Origin: Oscillospiraceae bacterium
GTDB lineage: Bacteria; Bacillota; Clostridia; Oscillospirales; Ruminococcaceae
Length of the DNA stretch: 64,000 nucleotides
Reading direction: 5' to 3'
Assembly: GCA_902363145.1 (NCBI GenBank)
Contig: CABIZB010000001.1
Coordinates: 124,001 to 188,000, forward strand
The first letter of the stretch is position 1; each line of letters begins with the position of its first letter. Under the pieces are notes generated by a model. The model saw only the letters and a program-made list of their open reading frames with translations. It was not told where the DNA came from and searched no databases. Below, piece by piece: positions 33,501 through 40,857 of this stretch. Made by a program: the position numbers and the translations under genes.

Positions 33501-33598
33501 ATACTCAAAGGGAACAAACCTTTGATAAAAAAACACACTATCCTCTCTTAAAATCTTTCCATAAAAAGCAGTCATCTGTAGCGGATGGCTGCTTTTTA
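33501..33598 (+). ncRNA. Candidate small RNA, ~98 nt
   Basis: A consensus-like promoter and a strong intrinsic terminator (33563-33597) bracket this stretch, and there is no convincing small reading frame in between. The 5' part has a hairpin, TCAAAGG-GAACAAA-CCTTTGA as loosely paired arms; the middle is unpaired and CU-rich. The segment TCCTCTCTTAAAATC (33541-33555) is complementary to the glnN ribosome-binding region GATTTTTAAGGGAGGA (49172-49187), allowing one bulge and one G-U pair. Expression and target are untested; CU-rich RNA pairs with many ribosome-binding sites by chance. Confidence 0.55.
33563..33597 (+). terminator. Terminator of the candidate small RNA
   Basis: AAAAAGCAGTCATC and GATGGCTGCTTTTT form a 14-bp stem with one G-T pair and a 7-base loop, ending in a T run. 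No gene stop lies just upstream on this strand. The gene-free stretch 33255-33460 is AT-rich and shows nothing else. Confidence 0.85.
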
Positions 33599-33717
33599 TG
33601 TTATAATAATTTTCCTCTTTTCATGTGCCGAAAATTATGTTATAATAAGGTGTAGCTTTAAAAATTTCAGGCAGGCTTATAAGTATGTCTGCGTAACTGC
33701 GAACGATCGGTGATAAT

Positions 33718-34560
33718 ATGGATTATACTTATAAAAACGGAGATATCATTCTCTGCGAAGAAAATTTCTCCCTTGACGATACCCTTGACTGCGGTCAGGC
33801 GTTCAGGTGGGAAAGCGTAACCTCGGACTATTTCAGGACGTACAAGGGATATTACAAAAATATTCCCCTGACTATATCCCAGACGGAATATGACAAGGGG
33901 ATATTCATTCTCCACGGCGTTACCGAGGAGGATTTCAGAAACATCTGGCTGGATTACTTTGACCTTAACACTGATTACGGCGAGCTGAAACGCCGCTTTT
34001 CCGAGGACGAAACCCTTGCAAAGGCGTGCGCATATGCCAAGGGCGTAAGGCTTCTCAGGCAGGATGCAGAGGAGTGCCTTATATCGTTCATTCTTTCTCA
34101 GAACAACAATATCCCACGAATAAAGGGGATAATCGGCAGGCTGTGCGATATGTACGGCGGATTTCCGAAGTTTTCTCAGATGAGGGGCGTTACTGCCGAT
34201 GATCTGGCGCCTTTGCGTGCGGGCTTTCGTGCAAAGTACATCGAGGACTGTACCGCAAGGGTCAATTCGGGCGAGCTTTCGCTGGACGGGGTAAAGAAAA
34301 TGCCCCTGACGGAAGCGGAAAAAGCGCTTATGACCGTCAAAGGCATTGGCCCCAAGGTGGCTATGTGCGTATTGCTTTTCGGTATGTACAGAACGGACGC
34401 ATATCCCGTTGATGTGTGGATAAAGCGTGTTAACGAAAGCTTTTATCCCAACGGTCTGCCCGACTGTGTAAAGGGCGTTCAGGGCATTGCCCAGCAGTAT
34501 CTTTTCCACTACATACGCACCTGTCCCGAGGCGGCGGAGCTTATTCATCGGGATAAGTAA
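33718..34560 (+). CDS. ogg: 8-oxoguanine DNA glycosylase (Ogg1-like)
   Basis: Base-excision repair enzyme of the OGG1 branch of the HhH-GPD superfamily, 280 residues. An N-terminal domain starts LDDTLDCGQAFRWE, typical of OGG1. The HhH-GPD core has SQNNNIPRIKGIIGRLC, the hairpin VKGIGPKVAMC with the catalytic Lys, and PVDVWIKRV with the catalytic Asp. So both glycosylase and lyase activities are likely. The ribosome-binding site is weak (ATCGGTG). Its 3' end overlaps the convergent lipoprotein gene by 20 bp. Confidence 0.9.
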   Translation: MDYTYKNGDIILCEENFSLDDTLDCGQAFRWESVTSDYFRTYKGYYKNIPLTISQTEYDKGIFILHGVTEEDFRNIWLDYFDLNTDYGELKRRFSEDETLAKACAYAKGVRLLRQDAEECLISFILSQNNNIPRIKGIIGRLCDMYGGFPKFSQMRGVTADDLAPLRAGFRAKYIEDCTARVNSGELSLDGVKKMPLTEAEKALMTVKGIGPKVAMCVLLFGMYRTDAYPVDVWIKRVNESFYPNGLPDCVKGVQGIAQQYLFHYIRTCPEAAELIHRDK

Positions 34561-35098
34561 GCACCTCTATGTACTCCACATACCGGCTGCTTATCTGCAT
34601 GGGATAGCTTTCCATGACCTCGCAGTCATCGGAAAGAGTGATCATAAGCACACAGCCGCTCTCTATCTCAGGGTGATCATATGGCAGACCGATTGACACT
34701 TCGTCATTCTTTTTGCCGAAAAATGTGTCCTGACTCAGAGCTGCCATAAAGCCGTTTTCGCTTACGGACATAACTGTGACGGTCATGGTATTGTCGGTCA
34801 GCTCCTCATCGGCAAGGTCGGTGATATCAGATGTGTCATCTGACGTGATATCGGAAAATTCGCTGTCGTCAAAAACATCGGTATCATCGTCAATAGGAAT
34901 ATCTGCGGTGATGATGGTTTCCGACACAGCGGAGGTCTGAGCCTGTGTTTCAGTGGTTTCTGCCGGCTGTGTCTGCTTTGCGGCAGTTTCGTCGGCAGTT
35001 TCCGAGGGCGTATCTGCCTGCGGTATCACGGTCATTTCCTTTGAGCAGCCGCATAAGAGGAGCGCAGCGATAATGGGAAGTGTGCATATCTTTTTCAT
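34541..35098 (-). CDS. Putative lipoprotein
   Basis: The 185-residue protein has a signal peptide with the lipobox LLLCGC, a Thr/Glu/Gln/Ala-rich linker and an acidic Asp-rich stretch (about 70-95). A C-terminal domain (about 100-185, NTMTVTVMSVSENGFMAALS to the end) looks beta-rich, with no family recognised. The ATG at 35098 is preferred over that at 35104 because AAAGGA is at proper distance only for the former. Surface-exposed; function unknown. Confidence 0.75.
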   Translation of the reverse strand: MKKICTLPIIAALLLCGCSKEMTVIPQADTPSETADETAAKQTQPAETTETQAQTSAVSETIITADIPIDDDTDVFDDSEFSDITSDDTSDITDLADEELTDNTMTVTVMSVSENGFMAALSQDTFFGKKNDEVSIGLPYDHPEIESGCVLMITLSDDCEVMESYPMQISSRYVEYIEVLTYPDE

Positions 35099-35188
35099 AG
35101 TCATTTTCCTTTCAGATATATTTTTCTACCTGTAAAACAACTGAGAACAGGAAAAATTTTCATTTTTTATAAAAAAGGCGGTTTTATC

Positions 35189-36775
35189 ATGGCAATAATT
35201 ATTCAGGGGATAAATTCACCTGTCGGAACAGACAGCAGCGAGATAATCGGGACGGCGCTTAAAAAGGCAGGCATAAAAAAAGCCGTTCAGACGGGTATTC
35301 ACAAGATATCCCTTGATGCACGCAAGCAGAACGATATCAAGACTGTCTCTTCTGTCTGGGCGGAGCTTGAAAGCAGAGCGGAAGAGGAAAAGATATGCTC
35401 CCTGAAGGATTTCTGCACCTATGTTGATATCACGCCCTTTGAGCCAAAGATAACAGGCAGCATTTCCCCTGAGGGACGTATCGCCGTGTGCGGCTTCGGA
35501 CCTGCGGGAATGTTTGCGGCTCTCGTTCTTGCGGAAATGGGCTACCGTCCGCTGGTGCTGGAGCGTGGCGCTGATGTGGATAACCGCAGCAGGGCTGTCT
35601 CCGATTTCTGGCATGGGGGAGAGTTTTCGCCCAAAACAAACGTTCAGTTCGGCGAGGGCGGCGCAGGCACATTTTCCGACGGAAAGCTCACCACACGCAT
35701 AAAAGACCCCCTTTGCAGATATGTTTCCGCACGCTTTGCGGAGTTCGGCGCTCCCGATGAGATACTCACAAAGGCAAAGCCCCACATCGGCACTGACAGG
35801 CTCAGGGGCGTTGTGAAAAATATCCGCCAGCGTATAATCAGCCTTGGGGGAGAAGTTCGGTTTAACAGTCAGGTGACGGATATCTCCCTTTCAAACGGCA
35901 GACTGCGCTCTGTTACCGTGAACGGAAGCGAGGAGATACCTGTTTGCGCCATGATACTTGCCATAGGTCACAGCGCAAGAGATACCTTTGAAATGCTCTT
36001 CCGCCGTGAGATCGTTATGGAGCCAAAGCCCTTTGCTGTGGGCGCACGCATCGAGCATTTGCAGAAGGACGTTAACGTGAGCCTTTACGGCGCTCATGCA
36101 GATGACCCTGCGCTGCCTGTGGGAGAATATCAGCTGAGCTACACCAAAAACGGCAGGGGAGTTTACACTTTCTGTATGTGCCCCGGAGGAACTGTTGTTC
36201 CCAGCCAGAGCGAGGAGAAAACTATCGTCACTAACGGAATGAGCGAGTTTGCAAGAGACGGTCTTAACGCCAACGCCGCCCTTGTGGTCTCCGTCTCTCC
36301 CGAGGACTACGGAAAGAATATTCTTGACGGCGTTGAGTTTGCACGAAAGATAGAGCGTGCGGCATATGAGCAGAGCGGCAGCTACAAAGCCCCTGCGGTA
36401 ACGGTGGGAGCGTTTCTTGACAGAAAGGCAGAGCTTAAAGCTCCGAGTGTAACGCCCACATATGCCATAGGAACGGTTCCCTGCGATCTTGACAAGATAC
36501 TCCCGTCCTTTGTTACGGATATGATGCGCACGGGTCTTGGCGTGTTTGCACGGAAAATGAAGTGCTTCGGCGACAGGGGAGCGGTGCTTACAGCTCCCGA
36601 GACAAGGACGTCCTCCCCCGTAAGGATAAGGCGTGGGGAGAATATGTGCAGCCTTTCGGCAGAGGGACTGTACCCCTGCGGAGAGGGCGCAGGCTATGCA
36701 GGCGGAATAATGTCCGCAGCAGTGGACGGCGTAAAGCAGGCTTGCTCGGTAATGAGCCTGTACAAGCCCGAATAA
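35189..36775 (+). CDS. FAD-dependent oxidoreductase (COG2509-like)
   Basis: A 528-residue flavoprotein of a family common in Clostridia, annotated as uncharacterised FAD-dependent dehydrogenase. The first ~85 residues form an ATP-cone/ferredoxin-like start. The FAD-binding motif VCGFGPAGMFAALVLAEMG with VLERG follows at about 100-130. GEGGAGTFSDGKLTTR and the C-terminal GEGAGYAGGIMSAAVDG are typical of this family. Substrate is unknown. AAAAGGCGG lies upstream, and the perfect palindromic terminator downstream. Confidence 0.88.
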   Translation: MAIIIQGINSPVGTDSSEIIGTALKKAGIKKAVQTGIHKISLDARKQNDIKTVSSVWAELESRAEEEKICSLKDFCTYVDITPFEPKITGSISPEGRIAVCGFGPAGMFAALVLAEMGYRPLVLERGADVDNRSRAVSDFWHGGEFSPKTNVQFGEGGAGTFSDGKLTTRIKDPLCRYVSARFAEFGAPDEILTKAKPHIGTDRLRGVVKNIRQRIISLGGEVRFNSQVTDISLSNGRLRSVTVNGSEEIPVCAMILAIGHSARDTFEMLFRREIVMEPKPFAVGARIEHLQKDVNVSLYGAHADDPALPVGEYQLSYTKNGRGVYTFCMCPGGTVVPSQSEEKTIVTNGMSEFARDGLNANAALVVSVSPEDYGKNILDGVEFARKIERAAYEQSGSYKAPAVTVGAFLDRKAELKAPSVTPTYAIGTVPCDLDKILPSFVTDMMRTGLGVFARKMKCFGDRGAVLTAPETRTSSPVRIRRGENMCSLSAEGLYPCGEGAGYAGGIMSAAVDGVKQACSVMSLYKPE

Positions 36776-36787
36776 ATACAACAAAAT

Positions 36788-36819
36788 AAAGCCCGTCGGA
36801 GGATCCTCCGACGGGCTTT
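36788..36819. terminator. Perfect-palindrome terminator
   Basis: Two 16-base arms, AAAGCCCGTCGGAGGA and its exact complement, abut without a spacer, so the loop comes from the centre GGATCC. It ends the oxidoreductase gene and, on the other strand, the small lipoprotein gene. Confidence 0.85.
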
Positions 36820-36840
36820 GGCATATGTACTAACAAAAGA

Positions 36841-37002
36841 TTATTCAGCAGCAGCGGGCTCGGAATCGCCGAGAGTAGCGGTCTCAGCAACAGCCTCAGA
36901 TTCGCCGAGTGTAGCGTCCTCAGCAGTATCATTGTTGCCGCAAGCGGTTGCACAAAGTGCAAGTGCAGATGCCAGTACGATTGCCATAATAGTCTTTTTC
37001 AT
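36841..37002 (-). CDS. Small 53-residue lipoprotein
   Basis: The gene encodes a signal peptide (KKTIMAIVLASALALC) with lipobox CATAC and then only about 33 mature residues, acidic and Ala/Glu/Ser-rich, with the motif ATLG-(E/D)-SE twice. GGAG lies 9 bases before the ATG at 37002; a longer frame starting at 37050 has no such site. The small size and lack of a folded domain suggest a peptide-like surface lipoprotein of unknown role. The next 290 bases upstream are AT-rich with nothing recognised. Confidence 0.65.
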   Translation of the reverse strand: MKKTIMAIVLASALALCATACGNNDTAEDATLGESEAVAETATLGDSEPAAAE

Positions 37003-37295
37003 AGTGAAATTCTCCTTTAAATCTTTCCCATTTGTATCCTTGCTTTCCACACAAGGATTTTGCTGCGATTTGATATAGCTTTTACATATATCTTACACAA
37101 CGTTTAGTATTATACCAGTTATTTGAAAGTTTGGCAATACTTATTTGTAACAAAGAAAACAAGGATAAAAGGAAGAATATGTTTATACTGCACAATAATT
37201 TACTGTATTTTTATGGCAAAATAACATCTGAGTAATTTTATTACGAGTATTTTCACATATAGTTAGGCTATGGTAATCGCTTCCGCAACACTGCG

Positions 37296-38516
37296 TCAGA
37301 TTATCTGCAGCAGGTAGAATTTCAGGTATTCCGTTTCGTCAACGGACATGAGGATAGGGTGATCGGGAGCCTGACGGCGCATTTCTATCATTCTGAGATT
37401 TACCCCTGCGGCTCTTGCTGCGTCACGTAGCATCTGAGCGAAAAGCTCCTCTGTCATGAAGTGGGAGCATGAGGCTGTGGCAAGATATCCGCCTCTGGGC
37501 AGCAGTCGCATCGCCAGCGTGTTAAGCTCCAGATAGCCGTTCTTTGCGTTGCCAACGGTCTTTCTGGATTTGGTAAATGCAGGCGGATCAAGGATAATAT
37601 AATCGGCGCTGCGGTCATGGGTCTCAATGCGGTTTTTGAGGAAATCAAACACATCGGAGGTCACAAAGGACATATTTCCCGACAGCCCGTTAAGCTCTGC
37701 GTTGGAGCGTGCCATTTCTATCGCCTGAGCGGAAACATCAACAGCGGTGACATGAGCCGCACCGCCCTTGGCGCAGTTAAGCGCAAAGGAGCCTGTGTGA
37801 GTGCAGCAGTCAACCACGTTCTTGCCCTTGGCAATGGAGGCTGCGGCACGTCGGTTATATTTCTGGTCAAGGAAAAAGCCGGTTTTCTGACCGTTTTCCA
37901 CGTCAACATTGTACTTTATGCCGTTTTCGGTAATGACGGTGACGGGGGATACATCGTTCTCTCGGAGATACCAGCCCTTTTCCTCTGCCATGCCCTCAAG
38001 AGTGCGTATATTTACGTCATTTCTCAGATAGATGCCGTCAATTTTGCAGCCGTCATTTCTGAGAATATCCAGCAGAGCGGGGAGAATGATATCTCTGCGC
38101 TTTTCAATGCCCAGTGAAAGTATCTGAACGGAAAGAAGATTATTGAACCTGTCAACGGTAAGTCCGGGGAAACTGTCGCCCTCGCCGAAAATAAGGCGGC
38201 AGGCGGTCATATCCTCATGGGACATAACGGTCTTGCGGTAATCATATGCGTACTGCAGACGGCGGCGGAAAAAGTCCTCGTCAAACTTGTCGTTGGTGCT
38301 GCGGGAGATTATGCGCACACGTATCTTGGACTTTGAGTTGTAAAAGCCTGTGCCTATGTAGCGGTTCTTTTCGCTTACAACGTCCGCCAGCTCGCCGTCG
38401 GTTATCTCATCGGCGGAGACTACCTCGTTGTCGTATATCCATGGGTGGCCGTAGGCTGTGCGCTTTCTGCATTTTTCGGTGACAGTCACCTTTGGGAGAT
38501 CTCTGTTAATATTCAT
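37296..38516 (-). CDS. Class I SAM-dependent rRNA methyltransferase (RlmI-like)
   Basis: The 406-residue protein has an N-terminal PUA domain (about 1-75, ATAYGHPWIYDNEV type), a central RNA-binding region and a Rossmann methyltransferase domain with KNVVDCCTHTGSFALNCAKGG (SAM binding), VTAVDVS and the NPPY-like ILDPPAFTKS. The architecture is that of RlmI, which makes m5C1962 in 23S rRNA; the exact position is inferred. CTTTCAG-type spacing with AAAGGAC lies before the ATG. Confidence 0.88.
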   Translation of the reverse strand: MNINRDLPKVTVTEKCRKRTAYGHPWIYDNEVVSADEITDGELADVVSEKNRYIGTGFYNSKSKIRVRIISRSTNDKFDEDFFRRRLQYAYDYRKTVMSHEDMTACRLIFGEGDSFPGLTVDRFNNLLSVQILSLGIEKRRDIILPALLDILRNDGCKIDGIYLRNDVNIRTLEGMAEEKGWYLRENDVSPVTVITENGIKYNVDVENGQKTGFFLDQKYNRRAAASIAKGKNVVDCCTHTGSFALNCAKGGAAHVTAVDVSAQAIEMARSNAELNGLSGNMSFVTSDVFDFLKNRIETHDRSADYIILDPPAFTKSRKTVGNAKNGYLELNTLAMRLLPRGGYLATASCSHFMTEELFAQMLRDAARAAGVNLRMIEMRRQAPDHPILMSVDETEYLKFYLLQII

Positions 38517-38528
38517 AAAAAGTCCTTT

Positions 38529-39041
38529 CTATATCTTCTTTATTCCACTGCTGCCCTTGTAGGCGCTGCCGTATTTCTTTTCAAGATATTTATACACATT
38601 TGATGCTATGCGCACCAGTGACGATATTGCAAAAATGCCCATGGCAATAGCAGCCGCCTCGCCGAATGCGTCAGCCGCACGGTCAAGGAAGGTCTCATTA
38701 TCGCCTGTCACAAGGGCAAGCATGGTGTAATACATAAGTCCGCCCGGGACAAGGGGGATTATTCCCACAATGAGGTACATATTAACGGGAGCCTTGCACA
38801 CACGGGCCATTACTTCGGAATAGAACGCCACGGCTGCCGCTGCCACAAAGCAGCACTTTATGCCGTTGTAGTCGCTCATGCTCATTACCGAGAAGATCAT
38901 CTGGCTGACTATGGAGCCTACAGAGGCTGCTATCAGGTGCCAGAAGCGTATATTGAACTGCACGCCTACCGCAAAGCAGCCCACAAAGCTGAACACGCAT
39001 GGGAGCACCACATCTTTTATGATATCTGTATCCATATCCAT
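38529..39041 (-). CDS. Threonine/serine exporter, ThrE C-terminal half (YjjB-like)
   Basis: A 170-residue integral membrane protein with about five helices, matching the DUF3815 half of ThrE. SVGSIVSQMIFSV, FYSEVMARVCKAPVNMYLIVGIIPLVPGGLMYYTM is the conserved core. It follows its partner, the DUF1212 half, by 7 bp. In actinobacteria the two halves are fused, here split as in many Firmicutes. Confidence 0.88.
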   Translation of the reverse strand: MDMDTDIIKDVVLPCVFSFVGCFAVGVQFNIRFWHLIAASVGSIVSQMIFSVMSMSDYNGIKCCFVAAAAVAFYSEVMARVCKAPVNMYLIVGIIPLVPGGLMYYTMLALVTGDNETFLDRAADAFGEAAAIAMGIFAISSLVRIASNVYKYLEKKYGSAYKGSSGIKKI

Positions 39042-39048
39042 GCACCTT

Positions 39049-39804
39049 TCAGAACTTTATTACAGCTGCTACTGCCGAGCCTGTGCCAACAGCCAGACCT
39101 GCTGCGGTAAGGATAGCTTCGGTAAGGGTGTATATCCCCGAGAAAAAGTCCCCCGAGATAAAGTCTCTCATGCAGTTTGTCAGGGCAACTCCCGGAACCA
39201 GGGACATTGAAACGCCGATTATCATTTTGTCAAAGCGGGGGACTGCCCCTGCCTTTGAAAGTCCCACCGCTATAAGAGACATTACCATTGAGCAGACTAC
39301 GGCGTTAAGGAACGTGCTTGCCTTTATGGCTGAGAGCTTGTCGCTGGTGAACTTAACTATTATTGCAAGAAGTGAGCCGAAAACCGCTTCCACAGCTCCG
39401 CCGCCGAAAAACAGCGTGAAAGCCGCACCCGCAGCCGCATAGCTGAGGTACAGCACGGGCTGACTGTAGGTCCTTCTGTGACGGATAGTGTCAAGGTGCT
39501 TCTGTATAGTTTCCGCATCGGGCTTCATTCGGCAGATGAAGCGTGAAAGCTCGTTGAGCTTGCCCACTCTGTCAAGGTTGGTGTTCCTGCCCGAAACGTT
39601 CTTCGAGTTGGTTATGGGCACTCCGTCGGGAGATTTTACGGTTATGATGAAGTTTGCGGGGGTGACGTATATTTCCGCATTTTTATGACCGTAGGCAGTG
39701 CATATCCTGCGGATAGTATCCTCGGTGCGGTATATCTCAGCGCCGTATGAGACAAGCATTATGGCAAATTCAGCGCATATTTCGGTAAGCTGTATCTCGG
39801 TCAT
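39049..39804 (-). CDS. Threonine/serine exporter, ThrE N-terminal half (YjjP-like)
   Basis: The 251-residue DUF1212 protein has a soluble N-terminal part (about 1-115, with GAEIYRTEDTIRRIC) and about five membrane helices. The segment FISGDFFSGIYTLTEAILTAAGLAVGTG is typical. It works with the DUF3815 protein just downstream as an amino acid exporter, probably driven by the proton gradient. Substrate is inferred from ThrE. Confidence 0.88.
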   Translation of the reverse strand: MTEIQLTEICAEFAIMLVSYGAEIYRTEDTIRRICTAYGHKNAEIYVTPANFIITVKSPDGVPITNSKNVSGRNTNLDRVGKLNELSRFICRMKPDAETIQKHLDTIRHRRTYSQPVLYLSYAAAGAAFTLFFGGGAVEAVFGSLLAIIVKFTSDKLSAIKASTFLNAVVCSMVMSLIAVGLSKAGAVPRFDKMIIGVSMSLVPGVALTNCMRDFISGDFFSGIYTLTEAILTAAGLAVGTGSAVAAVIKF

Positions 39805-39820
39805 TGCCGTCCCTCCATGG

Positions 39821-40540
39821 TCAGATTATAAAGCCGCCGTTTACTCCTATTATCTGCCCCGTGATAAAGTCGGAGCGTTCATCTGCCAGAAAAAGCGCCG
39901 TCCGTGCTATGTCATGGGGAGTTCCCAGACGGTTCATGGGAGTTTCCTCTTTAAGATATTCCATAGTTTCAGAGTCAAGATTTTTGTTCATGTCAGTGTC
40001 TATAACGCCCGGGGCAATGCAGTTGACGGTAATGCCCGAAAGCCCCGTTTCCTTTGCCAGAGCCTTTGTGAGGCCTATGACAGCCGCCTTTGCTGCGGAA
40101 TAATGCACCTCGCAGGAAGCGCCCACCTGCCCCCACATGGAGGAGATGTTTATTATCCTGCCGTATTTTTCGTGTATCATATGAGGAAGCACCCCATGGG
40201 TGAAGTTATAGACGCTTTTTACGTTGGTATCAAACATATTGTCCCACATTTCCTCGGTTATATCCGAGAAAAGTGCCTGTTGGGCAATGGCTGCGTTGTT
40301 TATCAGCACATCAATGCTGCCGAAATGCCTGAAAACAGCTTCGACAGTCTCATGAGCCGCTTTGCAGTCGGAAACGTCGCATTTGTATATCCCGCAGCCT
40401 GTCTCTTCTTTAAGGCTGAGAGCCGCTTCCTCGCTTTTGTTATATACAGCGGCGACATTGTAGCCTGCCTGCGCAAACAGCCTTGCACATTCCCTGCCGA
40501 TGCCTCTTGATGCGCCTGTTATAAGTGCGGTCTTTGACAT
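39821..40540 (-). CDS. Short-chain dehydrogenase/reductase (FabG-like)
   Basis: A 239-residue SDR with TGASRGIG (cofactor binding), NNAAIAQ, the catalytic Ser in INISSMWGQ and YSAAKAA (Tyr and Lys), plus the C-terminal GQIIGVNGGF typical of FabG-like enzymes. NADP(H) preference is likely from the basic residue in the TGASRG loop. Not located with other fatty acid synthesis genes, so it may not be the main 3-oxoacyl-ACP reductase. It starts 13 bp after the small gene upstream. Confidence 0.85.
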   Translation of the reverse strand: MSKTALITGASRGIGRECARLFAQAGYNVAAVYNKSEEAALSLKEETGCGIYKCDVSDCKAAHETVEAVFRHFGSIDVLINNAAIAQQALFSDITEEMWDNMFDTNVKSVYNFTHGVLPHMIHEKYGRIINISSMWGQVGASCEVHYSAAKAAVIGLTKALAKETGLSGITVNCIAPGVIDTDMNKNLDSETMEYLKEETPMNRLGTPHDIARTALFLADERSDFITGQIIGVNGGFII

Positions 40541-40553
40541 GATCTCCTCCGTT

Positions 40554-40841
40554 TCATTTGCTTTTGTAAAATGTTACCCAGCTTCTGTATGCTCTTTTCC
40601 AATCGGGATACTGTTTTTGCAGCATGGGGGAGCTTTGCCACAGTCTGCGCCATATTTCAAGGCTCTCTTCAAATGAGCCTTCATATAATCGGTGGTCGCA
40701 GATGTTCCATGAGCAATAATGCTTTTTGTATTCACCGATGCCCGAGACCTCGTGCCTGCGTACAGTACGTGATGCCTGCCGTTTGCTGTAAGCACAGTTT
40801 TTGTCCTTATAAACGGCGTGACGTTTATAGCTTCTGCTCAT
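40554..40841 (-). CDS. Small basic conserved hypothetical protein
   Basis: The 95-residue protein begins MSRSYKRHAVYKDKN followed by SKRQASRTVRR, a pattern seen in many small Firmicute proteins of unknown role. It is rich in Lys, Arg, Trp and Tyr. AAAGGAG lies before the ATG. It lies between yfhO and the SDR gene on the same strand, 16 bp after yfhO. No function can be assigned; nucleic-acid binding is only a guess from charge. Confidence 0.6.
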   Translation of the reverse strand: MSRSYKRHAVYKDKNCAYSKRQASRTVRRHEVSGIGEYKKHYCSWNICDHRLYEGSFEESLEIWRRLWQSSPMLQKQYPDWKRAYRSWVTFYKSK

Positions 40842-40857
40842 AGTTCTCCTTTAATAC

